A stretch of DNA of 64,000 nt, from positions 2,330,168 to 2,394,167 of the forward strand of contig OZ020522.1 in NCBI GenBank assembly GCA_963971425.1, read 5' to 3'. The notes beneath the pieces were generated by a model. It was not told the DNA's origin and ran no database searches. It saw nothing but the letters and a program-made list of their open reading frames with translations. This document shows positions 12,445-25,400 of the stretch, one piece after another; within the stretch, counting starts at the first letter, position 1, and every line of letters starts with the position of its first letter. The position numbers and the translations under genes are program-made. The stretch is from Bryoerythrophyllum caledonicum (lineage: Eukaryota; Streptophyta; Bryopsida; Pottiales; Pottiaceae).

Positions 12445-15400
12445 AATTTCAGTAAATGAGGGATGGGCAATGGAGGTGGGTACGAGAGTGTGATGGATTA
12501 GTGGTCGCACAGAACCAATGGTCCATGTAATGGGATGTGGCGATGAGGGATGATCGGGGCGGTCCATGCCTGCAGGTTGGGTTGACCAGAGGCATCCATT
12601 GGTGATGATATGAGGTCGGGGGACTGTCAGGGGGGCGTTGTGTGTGAGCACGAGTGTGGGATGGGATTAGTTGTTGTACGTTCTTAGATGTATGGTGGTG
12701 GGGAGGATTCCTCTGGCGGGCATTATGTGAACCGGCTGCTCAAGCACCCTCGTCTCTCTAGGTACCCCTCCATTGATTGCAGCAAAGGGGGGGAATTTAG
12801 AGCGAGGGAGGGGAGGGGGTGTTTGTGTGTGTGTGTGTGTGTTTGGGGGGGAGGAGTTTCTCCGCGTTGACCTAAATTGTGGGGGGGGGGAGTGGTGGAT
12901 TGGTGTGTCGGGCAATGAGTTGACGAGGTGGTTTGGGATGTTGATTGGGATGGCGTGCGTGGTGGGCCGCAGAATGCAGGGGCTGGCGGAGCAGATGAAC
13001 GGGGAAGCGGGGCTGCTGCAGCGGGGGAAGCAGCCGCGGCCCCTGGAGGACGGCAACTGGGTGTGCGATGAGCCGTCTTGCGGGAACGTGAATTACCCTC
13101 GCAGGACTGAGGTGAGGCTGCGCATCCATGGTCCCTTGGGACTGGCATCTTTGGAGGCGTGGACTCGAGGGTCATGAGGCGTGACGATGTGCTGTGAGGG
13201 GTATAACTGGTTGAATTGAGAGCGGCGAGTGCACGGTGGAGGTTGAATTGCTTTGCAGTAGGCGAGTGGGGATGGAGAGGAGTAGGGCCAGTCCAGTTAG
13301 GTGGTCGTGCAAGTGGGCAGGTCTTGTTGTGATGTGAATTGGTGGAATGGTGTGTTTTGATGGATATGGATTGTGTAGTGCAACAAGTGTGGGAAGCGGA
13401 GAGGGCCGCTCGGGGATGCGGTGGTGAAGGCGTACATCGACACGATAAAGATCGCGCGTGACATGGGCCCCGGATCAGGGTTGGCTCCGCATCTGGTGAG
13501 ACGAAGCGCCTCGCGTGCTCTTTGGTGGTGTGCGTTGAGAGTGGAAGTGGTTGTGTAGAGGTGGACGTTAGTGTGAGGGTGGTGAACGAAGGGCGGGAGT
13601 TTTGGGCGCAGATGGCTGGGGATCAGGGGGGACTACTGCCTCGGAGCATGATGTCGCACCTGGGAGGCGGCGAGAACCAGCAGTCTGGGATGTCGATCTC
13701 GCCGGGGTCGAGCCATGCGGACATGGAGCACTGGATGGGCGGAGGGTTCGACTCGCCTCTGCTGCCGTCGTTCGCGTCGCATTATGTGACGGGAGATGGC
13801 GGCATGTCTGGGCGTAGGTCCACTCTCAGGTATGAATCGAGTAACACACAGTTGGTCTGAGGTTGTGTTCCCCAGGTGCTGGATGTGGTCTGGGAGGGCA
13901 TTCATTGTGTTTCAGATGTGGAGTGATGTGGGGCAAGAAGTCGTTCCCTGGTGCCAAGGCACGTTGCTCTGATGTATCGAGAGGCTGTTGATTCGAACCG
14001 AGCGGTACCGACGGGTAGGGAGGTTTGAGTTGATGTAGTCAGAGGAGGTCAGAGAGGGTTGAGTGATAGCGTCGACGATTGAAACGTGAGCCTTCTGGCC
14101 CTTCTCTGTGGGTAGAAGAGCACGTCCCAGCACTGTGGAAGTTTCATACCTGACTGAGCGGTCGGAGATGAATTTTGCAGCTATGTGAGGGTATCAAGTC
14201 CAAGATGCGGTGTGAGCTGACCGGTTGATTGTGCAGCTGAGGAATGGTGGATCGGTCGTGGTTTCTGGTTGCAGAATGATAGATCTCCGAGTGACGGCGT
14301 TGTCGTGGTGGTGTGATGTTTGCAGTGCTGCGACCGAGGGGAAGCGGCTGGCGGAGCAGCTGGTGGCGTCGTTCGCAGCATCCACAGACCCACTCGGGGA
14401 CGCGGGCGAGTGCCTGGCGTCGGCAGCGCTGTGGTTGCAGACGATGAAGTCTCGAATGCAGACGGGCGAGTCAGGTCCAGGTGGTGTAGCAACGTCGCCC
14501 CTGTCGTGTCTAGGTTCTAGCGGCGGCCCTCTGGGGCTGAGTGGGTCCATGAACGGGCCGGTTAACATGCTGACGTCGCAATCTCATTCAGGTGGGAACT
14601 CGGGGCCGGGGGGGTTGGGGAGCCTGGCGATCAACTCGGGGCCCGGTCTGTCACACGGCAACAGCTTGGGGAACTATCTGGCGAGGGGCGGTCTGGCGGG
14701 CGCGGTGGGAAGCCCGTCGGGAGTGCGCGGAATCATGGGGCGGCCGGGTCTGCGGTTCGAGGATTACAAGGACCGGCCGAGCGACTTCCTGCGAGTAGGG
14801 CCCTGACTTGAATATACGCATGGGTGGAATCGTGGTTGAATCGGTGGAATAGTCTGTTGTGGGGTGATGGGAGTCGCAGGGGCGGTGGTTGCATGTGTGG
14901 TTTGGCGTGAGTGGTTGGGAGTGGTGTTGTGAGGTGTGTGGTGCCTTTGGCGTGGGTTATCACCAGCTGTTCGCTGATCGTGTACAGAGGTATGTGGGCT
15001 AGGAATTCGGGGACCCGGCAGCAGTGAATGCCACTGCGATGGGAGGCGGGCAGAAGCCGGAGCCCGGTGTGAATGGCAACTGGGAGTGCGAGGACTGCAA
15101 GAACGTGAACTTTCCCAGGAGGTGAGCTGCGCTGGAAGCTCATAGAGTCGGAGGTGTTTGTCGTGATGTGAGTGAGGTGTGTGCGTATATAGTCGGAGGA
15201 CATAGTGGCGAGGATCGTTGAATGGGTATGCGGCGTTGCGGTAGTTGATTTGTGTGAGGAGTATGGGCAGGTGCAGGTTTGTTGTTGTGTAGGATATGAT
15301 TGTGAGCGCGTGTTGGGAGGATGAGAGCGTCTCTTGAGGTTTTGGTTGAGGGGGTTTTGTGGAGTTTTTGTGCGGTTTGTTGGCTCCCAAGAGGTCGTGT

Positions 15401-16176
15401 GATGAAAGAGACCATGTTTGGTTTTTTTGCATTATGTGGTGGCATTCATTCAAGGGTGGGGGCTTCTTCATTAGGACCAACTGCTTCCAATGCCACAAGC
15501 GGCGGGGGCCCAAAGGAGATGAGATCGTTCGGAAGTATGTTCGGACTCTGATCGAGGACTCGGGGAGCATGCGGTCGTGAGAGAGCAAAAGCAGTGTGGT
15601 TGGTGCATGGCGAGGGTTGTCCGAGAGTACGTGTATGAAGGTTTTAGATGGAGGTGGGTGTGCAGAACGTGCAGTTTGTGGTGACAGGATGGCACATGGT
15701 ATGGGGAGTGGCGTAATGAGGTAGAGAGTGCGTGGTTGATTATGAGGCCAGAAAGAGTGCCTCGGGTTGTGTGTTTTATGATAGCATGGTTGGCGAAGAG
15801 AGTGGGTAGTGGAGTGTGGTGGGGGCTCTGTATAGTTGGATGACAAGCTGATGGGGCGATATGGCGAGGGTTGTGGCGTTTGGTTGGGGCGTTGGTGTGG
15901 AGGGTGGAGGGGATGATTGGAAGGGAGGGAGGAATGGTTTGGCAGACGTAGAGAGCTTATCAGAGCGATAAGCGTAGGTTGGTCAGGTTCATCAAAATCC
16001 GTCGATATCTCATGGTACTACATTCAGGTCGGTGAGCTATAGTTGAATGAAGGTGCACAAGGAAATGTGCAGAAGTGGGAAGAAGGTAGAGGAAGACATG
16101 GATGTAAAGATCAGAAAATCTAGTTATGGAATGGAAGGGGCGATTCAGTGGTTTGAACGCCCGACTTCTCGATATG
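12445..16176 (+). repeat. Left arm of a large inverted duplication
   Basis: Inverted counterpart of 22,439-26,195. From about 12,780 to 16,176 positions pair as x + y = 38,615 and I see no difference in the stretches compared, introns included. A 3-base length difference in a G run near 12,786 shifts the pairing to 38,618 up to about 12,673. Upstream, 12,445-12,672 matches the other arm only loosely, with many substitutions and indels, although blocks such as CCTGCAGGTTGGGTTGACCA are kept. The outer limit near the spacer is sharp, after GACTTCTCGATATG at 16,176. Confidence 0.92.
12688..15580 (+). CDS. Two-finger RanBP2-type zinc-finger protein, left copy
   Basis: Seven exons join in frame: 12688-12761, 12973-13111, 13379-13495, 13612-13829, 14326-14794, 15003-15121 and 15475-15580, all with GT-AG borders. 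They encode 413 residues starting MYGGGEDSSGG. Two RanBP2-type fingers are visible. The first is at about residues 51-81 (NWVCDEPSCGNVNYPRRTE, then CNKCGKRRGP); the second is at about 362-392 (NWECEDCKNVNFPRR, then TNCFQCHKRRGP). Each finger is split by an intron before its second cysteine pair. The linker is rich in Gly, Ser and Met and probably disordered. RanBP2 fingers of the NxxNF/NYxRR type bind single-stranded RNA or ubiquitin in known families; here an RNA-binding role is inference. The identical gene on the other arm is transcribed towards this one. Confidence 0.88.
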
Positions 16177-16959
16177 AATCCTAGTCTTGTATGTTTGTGT
16201 ATTCGTGGTTTTGACGTTTCGTTTATATTTTACTTTCGCTTGTTTTGTATCCCCCTGGATCTTTTGCAACGTTTAATGTTATTGCACATATTATTTGTGG
16301 CTTCTGATTCCAGTTTCTGGGGCAGACTTTGTCTGTCACGGTCGTTGATGCTCATGAATTGGTTTTGTGTACCCGCTTTTTTTCACCTGCTTCGTACAAT
16401 TTGGTTACCCTATGATTTCGTAAGTGGTGGAGATGTTTCAGAGTCTTCAGATAGTGGTGTTTTTTTTATCTTATTCTCATCACATTGTCTATGATGCAAC
16501 CCGTAGTCAAGAGTATGCATTAGTGTACTTACGGTTGCTTCTTTTGTCAGTTTTATTTGGTAGAAGCAGTCATGTTCCTTTCTCCTAGGACCTTCGTTTG
16601 GGAGGTCCTGCTCAGGTAATTTTGTCAGTCCGGAACACAATGAGATAATCATTGTAGGCATAAAAGTGTTCCGGACTGACAAAATTAACCCTTTTATGCC
16701 TACAATGCGTTGGTGGGGTCGACTTTGGTGCTTTTGCTCTTCTAACTCTTTCCACAATTGACCATAGTCTTAGGTTTTATTTACGCATTTCAAGCTCCAC
16801 GTCAGCTTTCCAATGAATCTCTCTAATCCCCAATCCATGTGGACATTGGCAAGCTGTAGTGATTTCCGTGAAGTGAGGCTATGCCAAAATGTACCCATTG
16901 TGTAAATATTCAATTGCCTATTATTTTAAGCTCTTAGATTCTCCCGGGGTGTTGCAGTT
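16177..16959. other. Start of the spacer; no gene, contains an interleaved hairpin
   Basis: No coding sequence is supported. The notable content is the pair of interleaved inverted repeats at 16,618-16,707, listed separately. TTAACCCTTTTATGCC at 16,685 resembles the end of a TTAA-flanked element. Confidence 0.4.
16618..16707. repeat. Two interleaved perfect inverted repeats
   Basis: A perfect 21-bp arm pair (16,618-16,638 with 16,666-16,686, containing GTCAGTCCGGAACAC) overlaps a perfect 17-bp pair (16,650-16,666 with 16,691-16,707, CATTGTAGGCATAAAAG). The two stems cannot form at the same time except as a pseudoknot-like cross. CAGTCCGGAAC also occurs just inside the MITE end at 39,411, so the structure may be two fused termini of TTAA-type elements. 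Confidence 0.8.
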
Positions 16960-18237
16960 CATAGGATCAATATTCCTCCGGACTACACTTACTCGTCATT
17001 AAATGCTTCCAAAATAAACCACTCCGGTTTCGTTCCCACAGAGATCTATTGTTCTTCTCAGAATATTCAACAAAACTAAACTACCAATCAATCGTTCATA
17101 GGCTAGCTATTCTCTTCATACGCTTACTACAGATCCGGATCCTTCCGAATTCCAGAATTTCATACAATGGCTTCGGAACTAGTTTCCGGACAACCGGAGG
17201 GTAGTTTAATTTATCTTTGTTCTTCCTCAGAGAATCTTCCGGAAGGTTTAAACGAGTGACCGGAAGGCCACTGATCCTATTTTGGGTAAGTGGCCGGATT
17301 CCCCACTGCCTTGTGACTTTAAGTGGCTAGACACCCACTGCCGCGGAACTTATAGTGGCTGGACACCCACTCTCCCTACTCCGCTAACCGGTGATTGATT
17401 CCTGCTACTAGACCTATGCTCTCACAACATCCGGATGGCCTTCCGGACCCGCTCACGCAGAGATAAGTCCGGACTACAACGACATTCCGGTAAGTATTGT
17501 TGTGATTCTCCGGAGTAAGTATTATAATTCACCAAGAGGACTCCTTCTAGACTCACACATCAGGCTTTTTCCTATCGCGGGGATAAATTTCGGCCTCGAC
17601 CGGAATCCGGGTTCACATGGATTCTTCCGCTCCCTAGAGATTACCAGGAACACCTCTGCAGTTCATCTCTTCCCCTCCGAGCTTCTTCCAGACCCTGGAG
17701 ACTACTAGGAACACCTCTGCAATACACCTCCAGCTCTTCCGGGCGTTCTCCCAATGCAAGTCCTAACCGGCTTCTTCTTAAATAAAACAAGATACCACTT
17801 ACTACCAAAGAACTTCTCCACAACAACTCTTACCACAATGGATCCATTTCCTCACAAAAACAACCCTCCTCGTCACAAGAACTAGGAATCAAATCTAGTA
17901 ATAGGTTCAAAATATATTCAGCGTAAGAAAACAAGATAATGAGTTTGAAAAAAACTCATTTACTTAGTACTAACTAAGTTTCCTGATCTTAATATTACCC
18001 AATCTCCGAGTAATCCGGAAAATCTTATCCTAAAGAAATTCTTATCTATATAGATCTAGAAATTCAAATCTGAGATCCGAAAATTATGGATCTCACATCC
18101 AGATTTTTCGCCGGTCAAAGAAGTTCAGGAATTATGTTAACCTAAAAGTTGGTAGCCGGGTGCAATCATGAGCTCCATCGTTTAATCGCTACAATACCTA
18201 AGCAACCGGAAATTCCTAACTTTAACCCTATCCCTAA
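16960..18237. other. CCGGA-rich non-coding stretch next to a retroelement fragment
   Basis: The words CCGGAA/TTCCGG and TCCGGA recur dozens of times, and a short tandem motif (AGTGGCTGGACACCCACT and variants) lies at 17,322-17,372. It is probably untranslated or long-terminal sequence of the same element as the gag-like frame that follows. No gene is recognised. Confidence 0.4.
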
Positions 18238-19937
18238 CTACGGGGTCTTTTTGTTCCGGCCGCTCCTGCGCATCGGAGATGTCTCCACCGTCTCCGTCTT
18301 CCTGTTGGTCTTCTCAGGAGTTGGATCCGGTACTTGTCTACTTCCCGAAGTTGGGGTTTCCGGCTCCGGCTGGTCCAATGTAGGTGCCGCCTGGGTGGCC
18401 TTCTCTGCCGTGCTGGTTGTGGTCCCCACCGCAGTCTTAGGATTGGAGATTTCTTCCGGATGACCCCTGGACACTCGGGAAGTTGTCTTCCGGCGGTTGG
18501 AGGAGGGGGAGGAAAGAGGTATCCGGAAGGCTAGAGGAGTCCCCTGAAACAGAGCTGCCGGAAGGGGAATCTTCATGGCCGTCTCCGGACTGTTGTGACG
18601 AGCCTTGCTCCACGGTTCGGGTGAAGCCACATCAGGTGTGCCCAAGGCCTCATCCATCGGCTGCAAACCTTTTCCGGCAGATTCCCACTCTTTCCTCGAT
18701 GACCCGGCTATATTTGGAGATGATTCCAGGTTAATGGGGGAATTTGGTGCCGTCCGTTCCTCCCGGACCACGATGCTTGCAGCATTGTTGGCCAACAGCT
18801 GCATCTACTCCCATGTCTTCTCCATCTTCCGGGCATGGTCCATAAGGAACCGGATGATCTGTCCGCGGTTCACTATACCTTCCTTCTCTAGGCGCTCGTT
18901 GAAGAGGAGGCTCTAGTTGACTGTGTCAACCGGAAAACTCAGGGCCTCCCGTACTTCCCCAAGTGCTTGAGGTGATGCGGTAGCCCTGACCTCCGCTTCC
19001 TTCCGGGCTGCTTGTGCCTACGTCAACGCGGCATTCACGACTGCCAGGTCTTGTTGCAGCTTCGTCCGGGCTTGGACTATTGGCAGTTGCTGCTCCTCCA
19101 TCTCATGTAGCCGGAAGTAGACATCTCGGAGATTCTTCAACCGGGGCATGATCTCCGTTACATCATCGAATCGGAGTTCATCCATGATTTTGTATATCAT
19201 CGCGGAGCTGTCGGCAAGGTGCTGATTGATCCGCGTGGCCCTCCAAGCTATGTGCTGGAGTAACTCCATGATGTCATCTATGTGCTTTCCGGTGAGCTCC
19301 GGAGGTTCGGGGGTCGGACATCGTTCCGGTCGTCTGGAGGGGCCTACAACATTCGGGTCTTCAGTAGCTGTGTCCATCTGTGTTGGTGGAGATTCCGCTG
19401 GTGCCGGTTCCGGTTGCACCGATCGACTTCGCTTCCGAGTCCAAGGGGTTTTGGCCGGAGGTGGCTCCGCATCTTCTATCTCCTCCTCCGAGTCGGTCTC
19501 CATCCCGCCGTACTTCTGAATGGTCAGAAGTTCCTCCTACTCGTCGTGCTCCTCCGGTTTCAGCAGTTCGTGCCGGAAGTAAAGGTGCGTCAGGTAGGCC
19601 GGAAGTGGTGACCCACCTTCCTGTTCCGGTGGAGGCTCTTGACCAACCTCTCCACCAGGTCTTGCATGAGCAACGACCAATCGACGGTGATCTTCTCCCG
19701 CATTGCTTCCAAGAAGATGCTCGCCCACTTGAGCACCAGTCGCTTGGACTTTTCCGGATGGAAGATTGGGTTTAGAAATCCTATCACAATCCGGGCTTGA
19801 GGGTCGGTGAGGTCGCTTGTTGTGTAGCCATCTTTCGAGTCGGCATGACCGTAGAACTCCCCGTCCACGAGGTCGTCTCTTTGCTCCGCCATTTTGACGT
19901 CTCCGTCCTGGAAGCCGTATGTCGCACCTGTACGCAC
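18238..19937 (-). pseudogene. Broken gag-like retroelement reading frame
   Basis: Reading down from 19,937, an N-terminal part (LTDPQARIVIGFLNPIF, then WASIFLEAMREKITVDWSLL) shifts frame near 19,595. It then continues in one frame to 18,238 through four stops, all TAG (19,537, 19,018, 18,913 and 18,805). The middle is acidic and proline-rich (METDSEEEIEDAEPPP) followed by a likely coiled-coil stretch (RLHEMEEQQLPIVQARTKL). The C-terminal part is Pro/Ser/Thr-rich and basic at the end. Such composition is typical of gag-like or accessory frames of plant LTR retroelements, but I see no protease, reverse transcriptase or integrase, so the class is uncertain. Confidence 0.5.
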
Positions 19938-19966
19938 TGATTATCTACAATGATTATCTCTGTTGA

Positions 19967-20657
19967 CATTGAGATTTTCCATTCATGTAGAGAATATTAC
20001 GTTCTTTGAAAATGTCGAAGAAAAATTCTTGTCTTTAATGTAAAAAAACATTTTAACTCAAGTCAAACATTTTTACACATTTCGGGCAAGCAGAGAAAAG
20101 CACTTCATCATTTCTACATAAAACCTAGAGATCTTCATATTTTTCACTTTTTATTTTTTCGACAATAAAATGTGGTGCAAACCTTCTTGTTGACCGTTTG
20201 GATTATCAATCTAAAACATATTCAATTCTCAAAAAATAAATCGTGAATCGACAGTTTTTGAACCTCCACTCCTTACACACTTGTTTTGAATATGCTATTC
20301 CCTTTTCTATCTCTAAAACTTGGTGTATATGGAACTAACATCATGCTTAAAACAATGGTAAAAGATTTAGATCTTAAGTAGTGCAAAAATTTGATACCAA
20401 GTGAAGTCAAAGTTTGCTAATCCACTCAATACAGGGAAGAAAATGAACCATTTTCTTGACTTCAAACACTTTAATCTTTCAATCCGTATGGTCAAGGTGT
20501 ATGAATTTCTGTGAGTATGTTACTTAATAAGTCTTTATGGAGATACTATGGTCAAAAGGATAAATATAAGGTTTTATTTCCTTCCTTATTTATTGCCTAG
20601 AATCAACAATTTCGAAGTGTTTTTGGTGTGAAATTGTCACAGGCCTTCAAAGGTTAA
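19967..20657 (-). mobile_element. R1 repeat, copy B (truncated)
   Basis: This is the inverted relative of 5085-5900. It ends at TTAA (20,654-20,657) preceded by GGCCTTCAAAGG and GTGTGAAATTGTCAC. The other end is truncated and abuts the gag-like pseudogene. It is non-coding. Confidence 0.75.
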
Positions 20658-22438
20658 AGAGTAAATTTGATACTTGTCCTATAGAGATTGCAAAATTTGT
20701 TGTTTCATAGCTACGATGGGCCTCACGTCATCTTTTTAGAGCAGATACATCACTTCGCCTTGGTGATAAATTTATGCTGCTCACATTCAGAGCAACATAA
20801 CTTGCTCTGTACAGTGGGGTGACACCCATATTGGCGTTTTGGCAATTTCGGGAATGGTGTCCACACTGCTGGCAACTTTGACCCCTTCCCGAGGACTGAA
20901 AAACTGTTACTTTACCATATAATTTTAGATACAAGATCACCTCTATTTCAACAAGATGTGTATTAAATTTCAAGGCGAAGAGATTTATTCAAAAAAAGAT
21001 ATTCAAGATTTACCAATAAGAGGTAGCTGTATGAAAAGTTTCACAATTGCCAACTTTAACACCCTCCCAAGGTTTGAAGATTTTTTTTTGCCCATGAAGC
21101 TTTGGAGTGAAACCATCTTTATGTTGATTATACGTGTGTAAATACTCAAGTCTAAAATATCCACACAAAAAAATAATATTCCAAATCTACCAACATGTGT
21201 AATGTGAGAAACAAAGGGGAAAACCGTTTACTACTTCCAACTTTGATACCCTCCCTAGGGCTGAGAATTTGTTATTTCAACATGAAATTTTTGTTACAAG
21301 ATCATTTTTAATTGTGTACAAGTAAAAAAAAAAAAACACCCATTTTTACTGCCATTCACATATAGTGTAATGTTTCACATTTAGTGTAATGTTGTGTCAT
21401 TACACTAATTGTAATTCTTACATTTAGTGTAAGGGTTCGTATTTAGTGTAGACGACACTAAATGCGATGTGTAGTGTACTATTTCTGCTTGCCACTGTAT
21501 GTGCGAAACAAAAAAATTTGGCTTCTTCACAACTGCCTTGTTTTAGATAATATTTCCTGATCTTGTTGCAATCGTGACAAACTTCGTCCCTTTTTGTTTT
21601 TGTCTGTAGGGACCACACTTGACTAAGGTGGAAGTTGGGCCCAACTTGAATTAGTCTATGACAACAAAGAGTTCCTACGTATACCGAGAGACATCCAAGG
21701 CCCACCATCCGGGAATCAACTTGCTCCACATGGCACTGGGGCGAATAAAACAGAGGCCAGACCAATGGCAAAGAGGGCATGGAATAAGCAGGCCATGGTG
21801 ACGCCATGCATCCCTGTTGGAGCGGATAAAGATGTGCATGTAATGGCCCCACTGTTACTGGGTGTTGTTGCCACACAATCAAGACGGCCATACAAACCCG
21901 AAGAAGGATGTCCAATCATTTGGAGAAGGAAGCAAGGGAAACATTTTGCAAGTTCACAATGCCACTTCGTCACCTTGCTGTGGGAAAATCATACCGGAGT
22001 GGCATGCATTGGATCATTTGACCAAGGCGGAGGAGTGACAAAGCCATAGTGGCCTTACATCCGAGAGGACAATGTTCACCAATAATCATAGTATACTTAT
22101 TCTATAAAATTATTTTATAGCACCTAATATATATATAAATAAATAAAACAAAATTCAAACGCATCAACTCACCAACTTCTATTTCGTTCATCTATACATC
22201 CAAAGGAACTTGAGAACTCTGCAGAGTAAAATGACTCATTGATCAATCATGTGCCAAGACATACTTTCAGAATTAAAAAATCCAACAAAAACAAGCTAGC
22301 TCACAACAAATACATTTAAGAGACCACAAATCTAACTTCATATTAACTCGATAAACACCACGACCTAGAAATGAAATCGAAATACTTCCTACCAAATATG
22401 ACCATACATATCAAGCCAACACATGTGAAGAAACACCA
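20658..22438. other. No gene recognised; short ATTTAGTGTAA repeats
   Basis: The spacer continues without a supported gene. At 21,361-21,480 the word ATTTAGTGTAA and close variants, partly inverted (TTACACTAA), recur about five times. Frames at 21,424-22,049 on both strands have no recognisable domain. Confidence 0.35.
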
Positions 22439-25400
22439 CATATCGAGAAGTCGGGCGTTCAAACCACTGAATCGCCCCTTCCATTCCATAACTAGATTTT
22501 CTGATCTTTACATCCATGTCTTCCTCTACCTTCTTCCCACTTCTGCACATTTCCTTGTGCACCTTCATTCAACTATAGCTCACCGACCTGAATGTAGTAC
22601 CATGAGATATCGACGGATTTTGATGAACCTGACCAACCTACGCTTATCGCTCTGATAAGCTCTCTACGTCTGCCAAACCATTCCTCCCTCCCTTCCAATC
22701 ATCCCCTCCACCCTCCACACCAACGCCCCAACCAAACGCCACAACCCTCGCCATATCGCCCCATCAGCTTGTCATCCAACTATACAGAGCCCCCACCACA
22801 CTCCACTACCCACTCTCTTCGCCAACCATGCTATCATAAAACACACAACCCGAGGCACTCTTTCTGGCCTCATAATCAACCACGCACTCTCTACCTCATT
22901 ACGCCACTCCCCATACCATGTGCCATCCTGTCACCACAAACTGCACGTTCTGCACACCCACCTCCATCTAAAACCTTCATACACGTACTCTCGGACAACC
23001 CTCGCCATGCACCAACCACACTGCTTTTGCTCTCTCACGACCGCATGCTCCCCGAGTCCTCGATCAGAGTCCGAACATACTTCCGAACGATCTCATCTCC
23101 TTTGGGCCCCCGCCGCTTGTGGCATTGGAAGCAGTTGGTCCTAATGAAGAAGCCCCCACCCTTGAATGAATGCCACCACATAATGCAAAAAAACCAAACA
23201 TGGTCTCTTTCATCACACGACCTCTTGGGAGCCAACAAACCGCACAAAAACTCCACAAAACCCCCTCAACCAAAACCTCAAGAGACGCTCTCATCCTCCC
23301 AACACGCGCTCACAATCATATCCTACACAACAACAAACCTGCACCTGCCCATACTCCTCACACAAATCAACTACCGCAACGCCGCATACCCATTCAACGA
23401 TCCTCGCCACTATGTCCTCCGACTATATACGCACACACCTCACTCACATCACGACAAACACCTCCGACTCTATGAGCTTCCAGCGCAGCTCACCTCCTGG
23501 GAAAGTTCACGTTCTTGCAGTCCTCGCACTCCCAGTTGCCATTCACACCGGGCTCCGGCTTCTGCCCGCCTCCCATCGCAGTGGCATTCACTGCTGCCGG
23601 GTCCCCGAATTCCTAGCCCACATACCTCTGTACACGATCAGCGAACAGCTGGTGATAACCCACGCCAAAGGCACCACACACCTCACAACACCACTCCCAA
23701 CCACTCACGCCAAACCACACATGCAACCACCGCCCCTGCGACTCCCATCACCCCACAACAGACTATTCCACCGATTCAACCACGATTCCACCCATGCGTA
23801 TATTCAAGTCAGGGCCCTACTCGCAGGAAGTCGCTCGGCCGGTCCTTGTAATCCTCGAACCGCAGACCCGGCCGCCCCATGATTCCGCGCACTCCCGACG
23901 GGCTTCCCACCGCGCCCGCCAGACCGCCCCTCGCCAGATAGTTCCCCAAGCTGTTGCCGTGTGACAGACCGGGCCCCGAGTTGATCGCCAGGCTCCCCAA
24001 CCCCCCCGGCCCCGAGTTCCCACCTGAATGAGATTGCGACGTCAGCATGTTAACCGGCCCGTTCATGGACCCACTCAGCCCCAGAGGGCCGCCGCTAGAA
24101 CCTAGACACGACAGGGGCGACGTTGCTACACCACCTGGACCTGACTCGCCCGTCTGCATTCGAGACTTCATCGTCTGCAACCACAGCGCTGCCGACGCCA
24201 GGCACTCGCCCGCGTCCCCGAGTGGGTCTGTGGATGCTGCGAACGACGCCACCAGCTGCTCCGCCAGCCGCTTCCCCTCGGTCGCAGCACTGCAAACATC
24301 ACACCACCACGACAACGCCGTCACTCGGAGATCTATCATTCTGCAACCAGAAACCACGACCGATCCACCATTCCTCAGCTGCACAATCAACCGGTCAGCT
24401 CACACCGCATCTTGGACTTGATACCCTCACATAGCTGCAAAATTCATCTCCGACCGCTCAGTCAGGTATGAAACTTCCACAGTGCTGGGACGTGCTCTTC
24501 TACCCACAGAGAAGGGCCAGAAGGCTCACGTTTCAATCGTCGACGCTATCACTCAACCCTCTCTGACCTCCTCTGACTACATCAACTCAAACCTCCCTAC
24601 CCGTCGGTACCGCTCGGTTCGAATCAACAGCCTCTCGATACATCAGAGCAACGTGCCTTGGCACCAGGGAACGACTTCTTGCCCCACATCACTCCACATC
24701 TGAAACACAATGAATGCCCTCCCAGACCACATCCAGCACCTGGGGAACACAACCTCAGACCAACTGTGTGTTACTCGATTCATACCTGAGAGTGGACCTA
24801 CGCCCAGACATGCCGCCATCTCCCGTCACATAATGCGACGCGAACGACGGCAGCAGAGGCGAGTCGAACCCTCCGCCCATCCAGTGCTCCATGTCCGCAT
24901 GGCTCGACCCCGGCGAGATCGACATCCCAGACTGCTGGTTCTCGCCGCCTCCCAGGTGCGACATCATGCTCCGAGGCAGTAGTCCCCCCTGATCCCCAGC
25001 CATCTGCGCCCAAAACTCCCGCCCTTCGTTCACCACCCTCACACTAACGTCCACCTCTACACAACCACTTCCACTCTCAACGCACACCACCAAAGAGCAC
25101 GCGAGGCGCTTCGTCTCACCAGATGCGGAGCCAACCCTGATCCGGGGCCCATGTCACGCGCGATCTTTATCGTGTCGATGTACGCCTTCACCACCGCATC
25201 CCCGAGCGGCCCTCTCCGCTTCCCACACTTGTTGCACTACACAATCCATATCCATCAAAACACACCATTCCACCAATTCACATCACAACAAGACCTGCCC
25301 ACTTGCACGACCACCTAACTGGACTGGCCCTACTCCTCTCCATCCCCACTCGCCTACTGCAAAGCAATTCAACCTCCACCGTGCACTCGCCGCTCTCAAT

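Noticed and set aside
12823..12843. GT repeat near the zinc-finger gene start
   Set aside because: A short microsatellite within the first intron, of no evident function.
14764..15846. 360-codon frame opposite the zinc-finger gene (and its mirror at 22,769-23,851)
   Set aside because: It is antisense to spliced exons and introns of a well-supported gene, is His/Pro/Thr-rich without a domain, and is duplicated only because the arm is.
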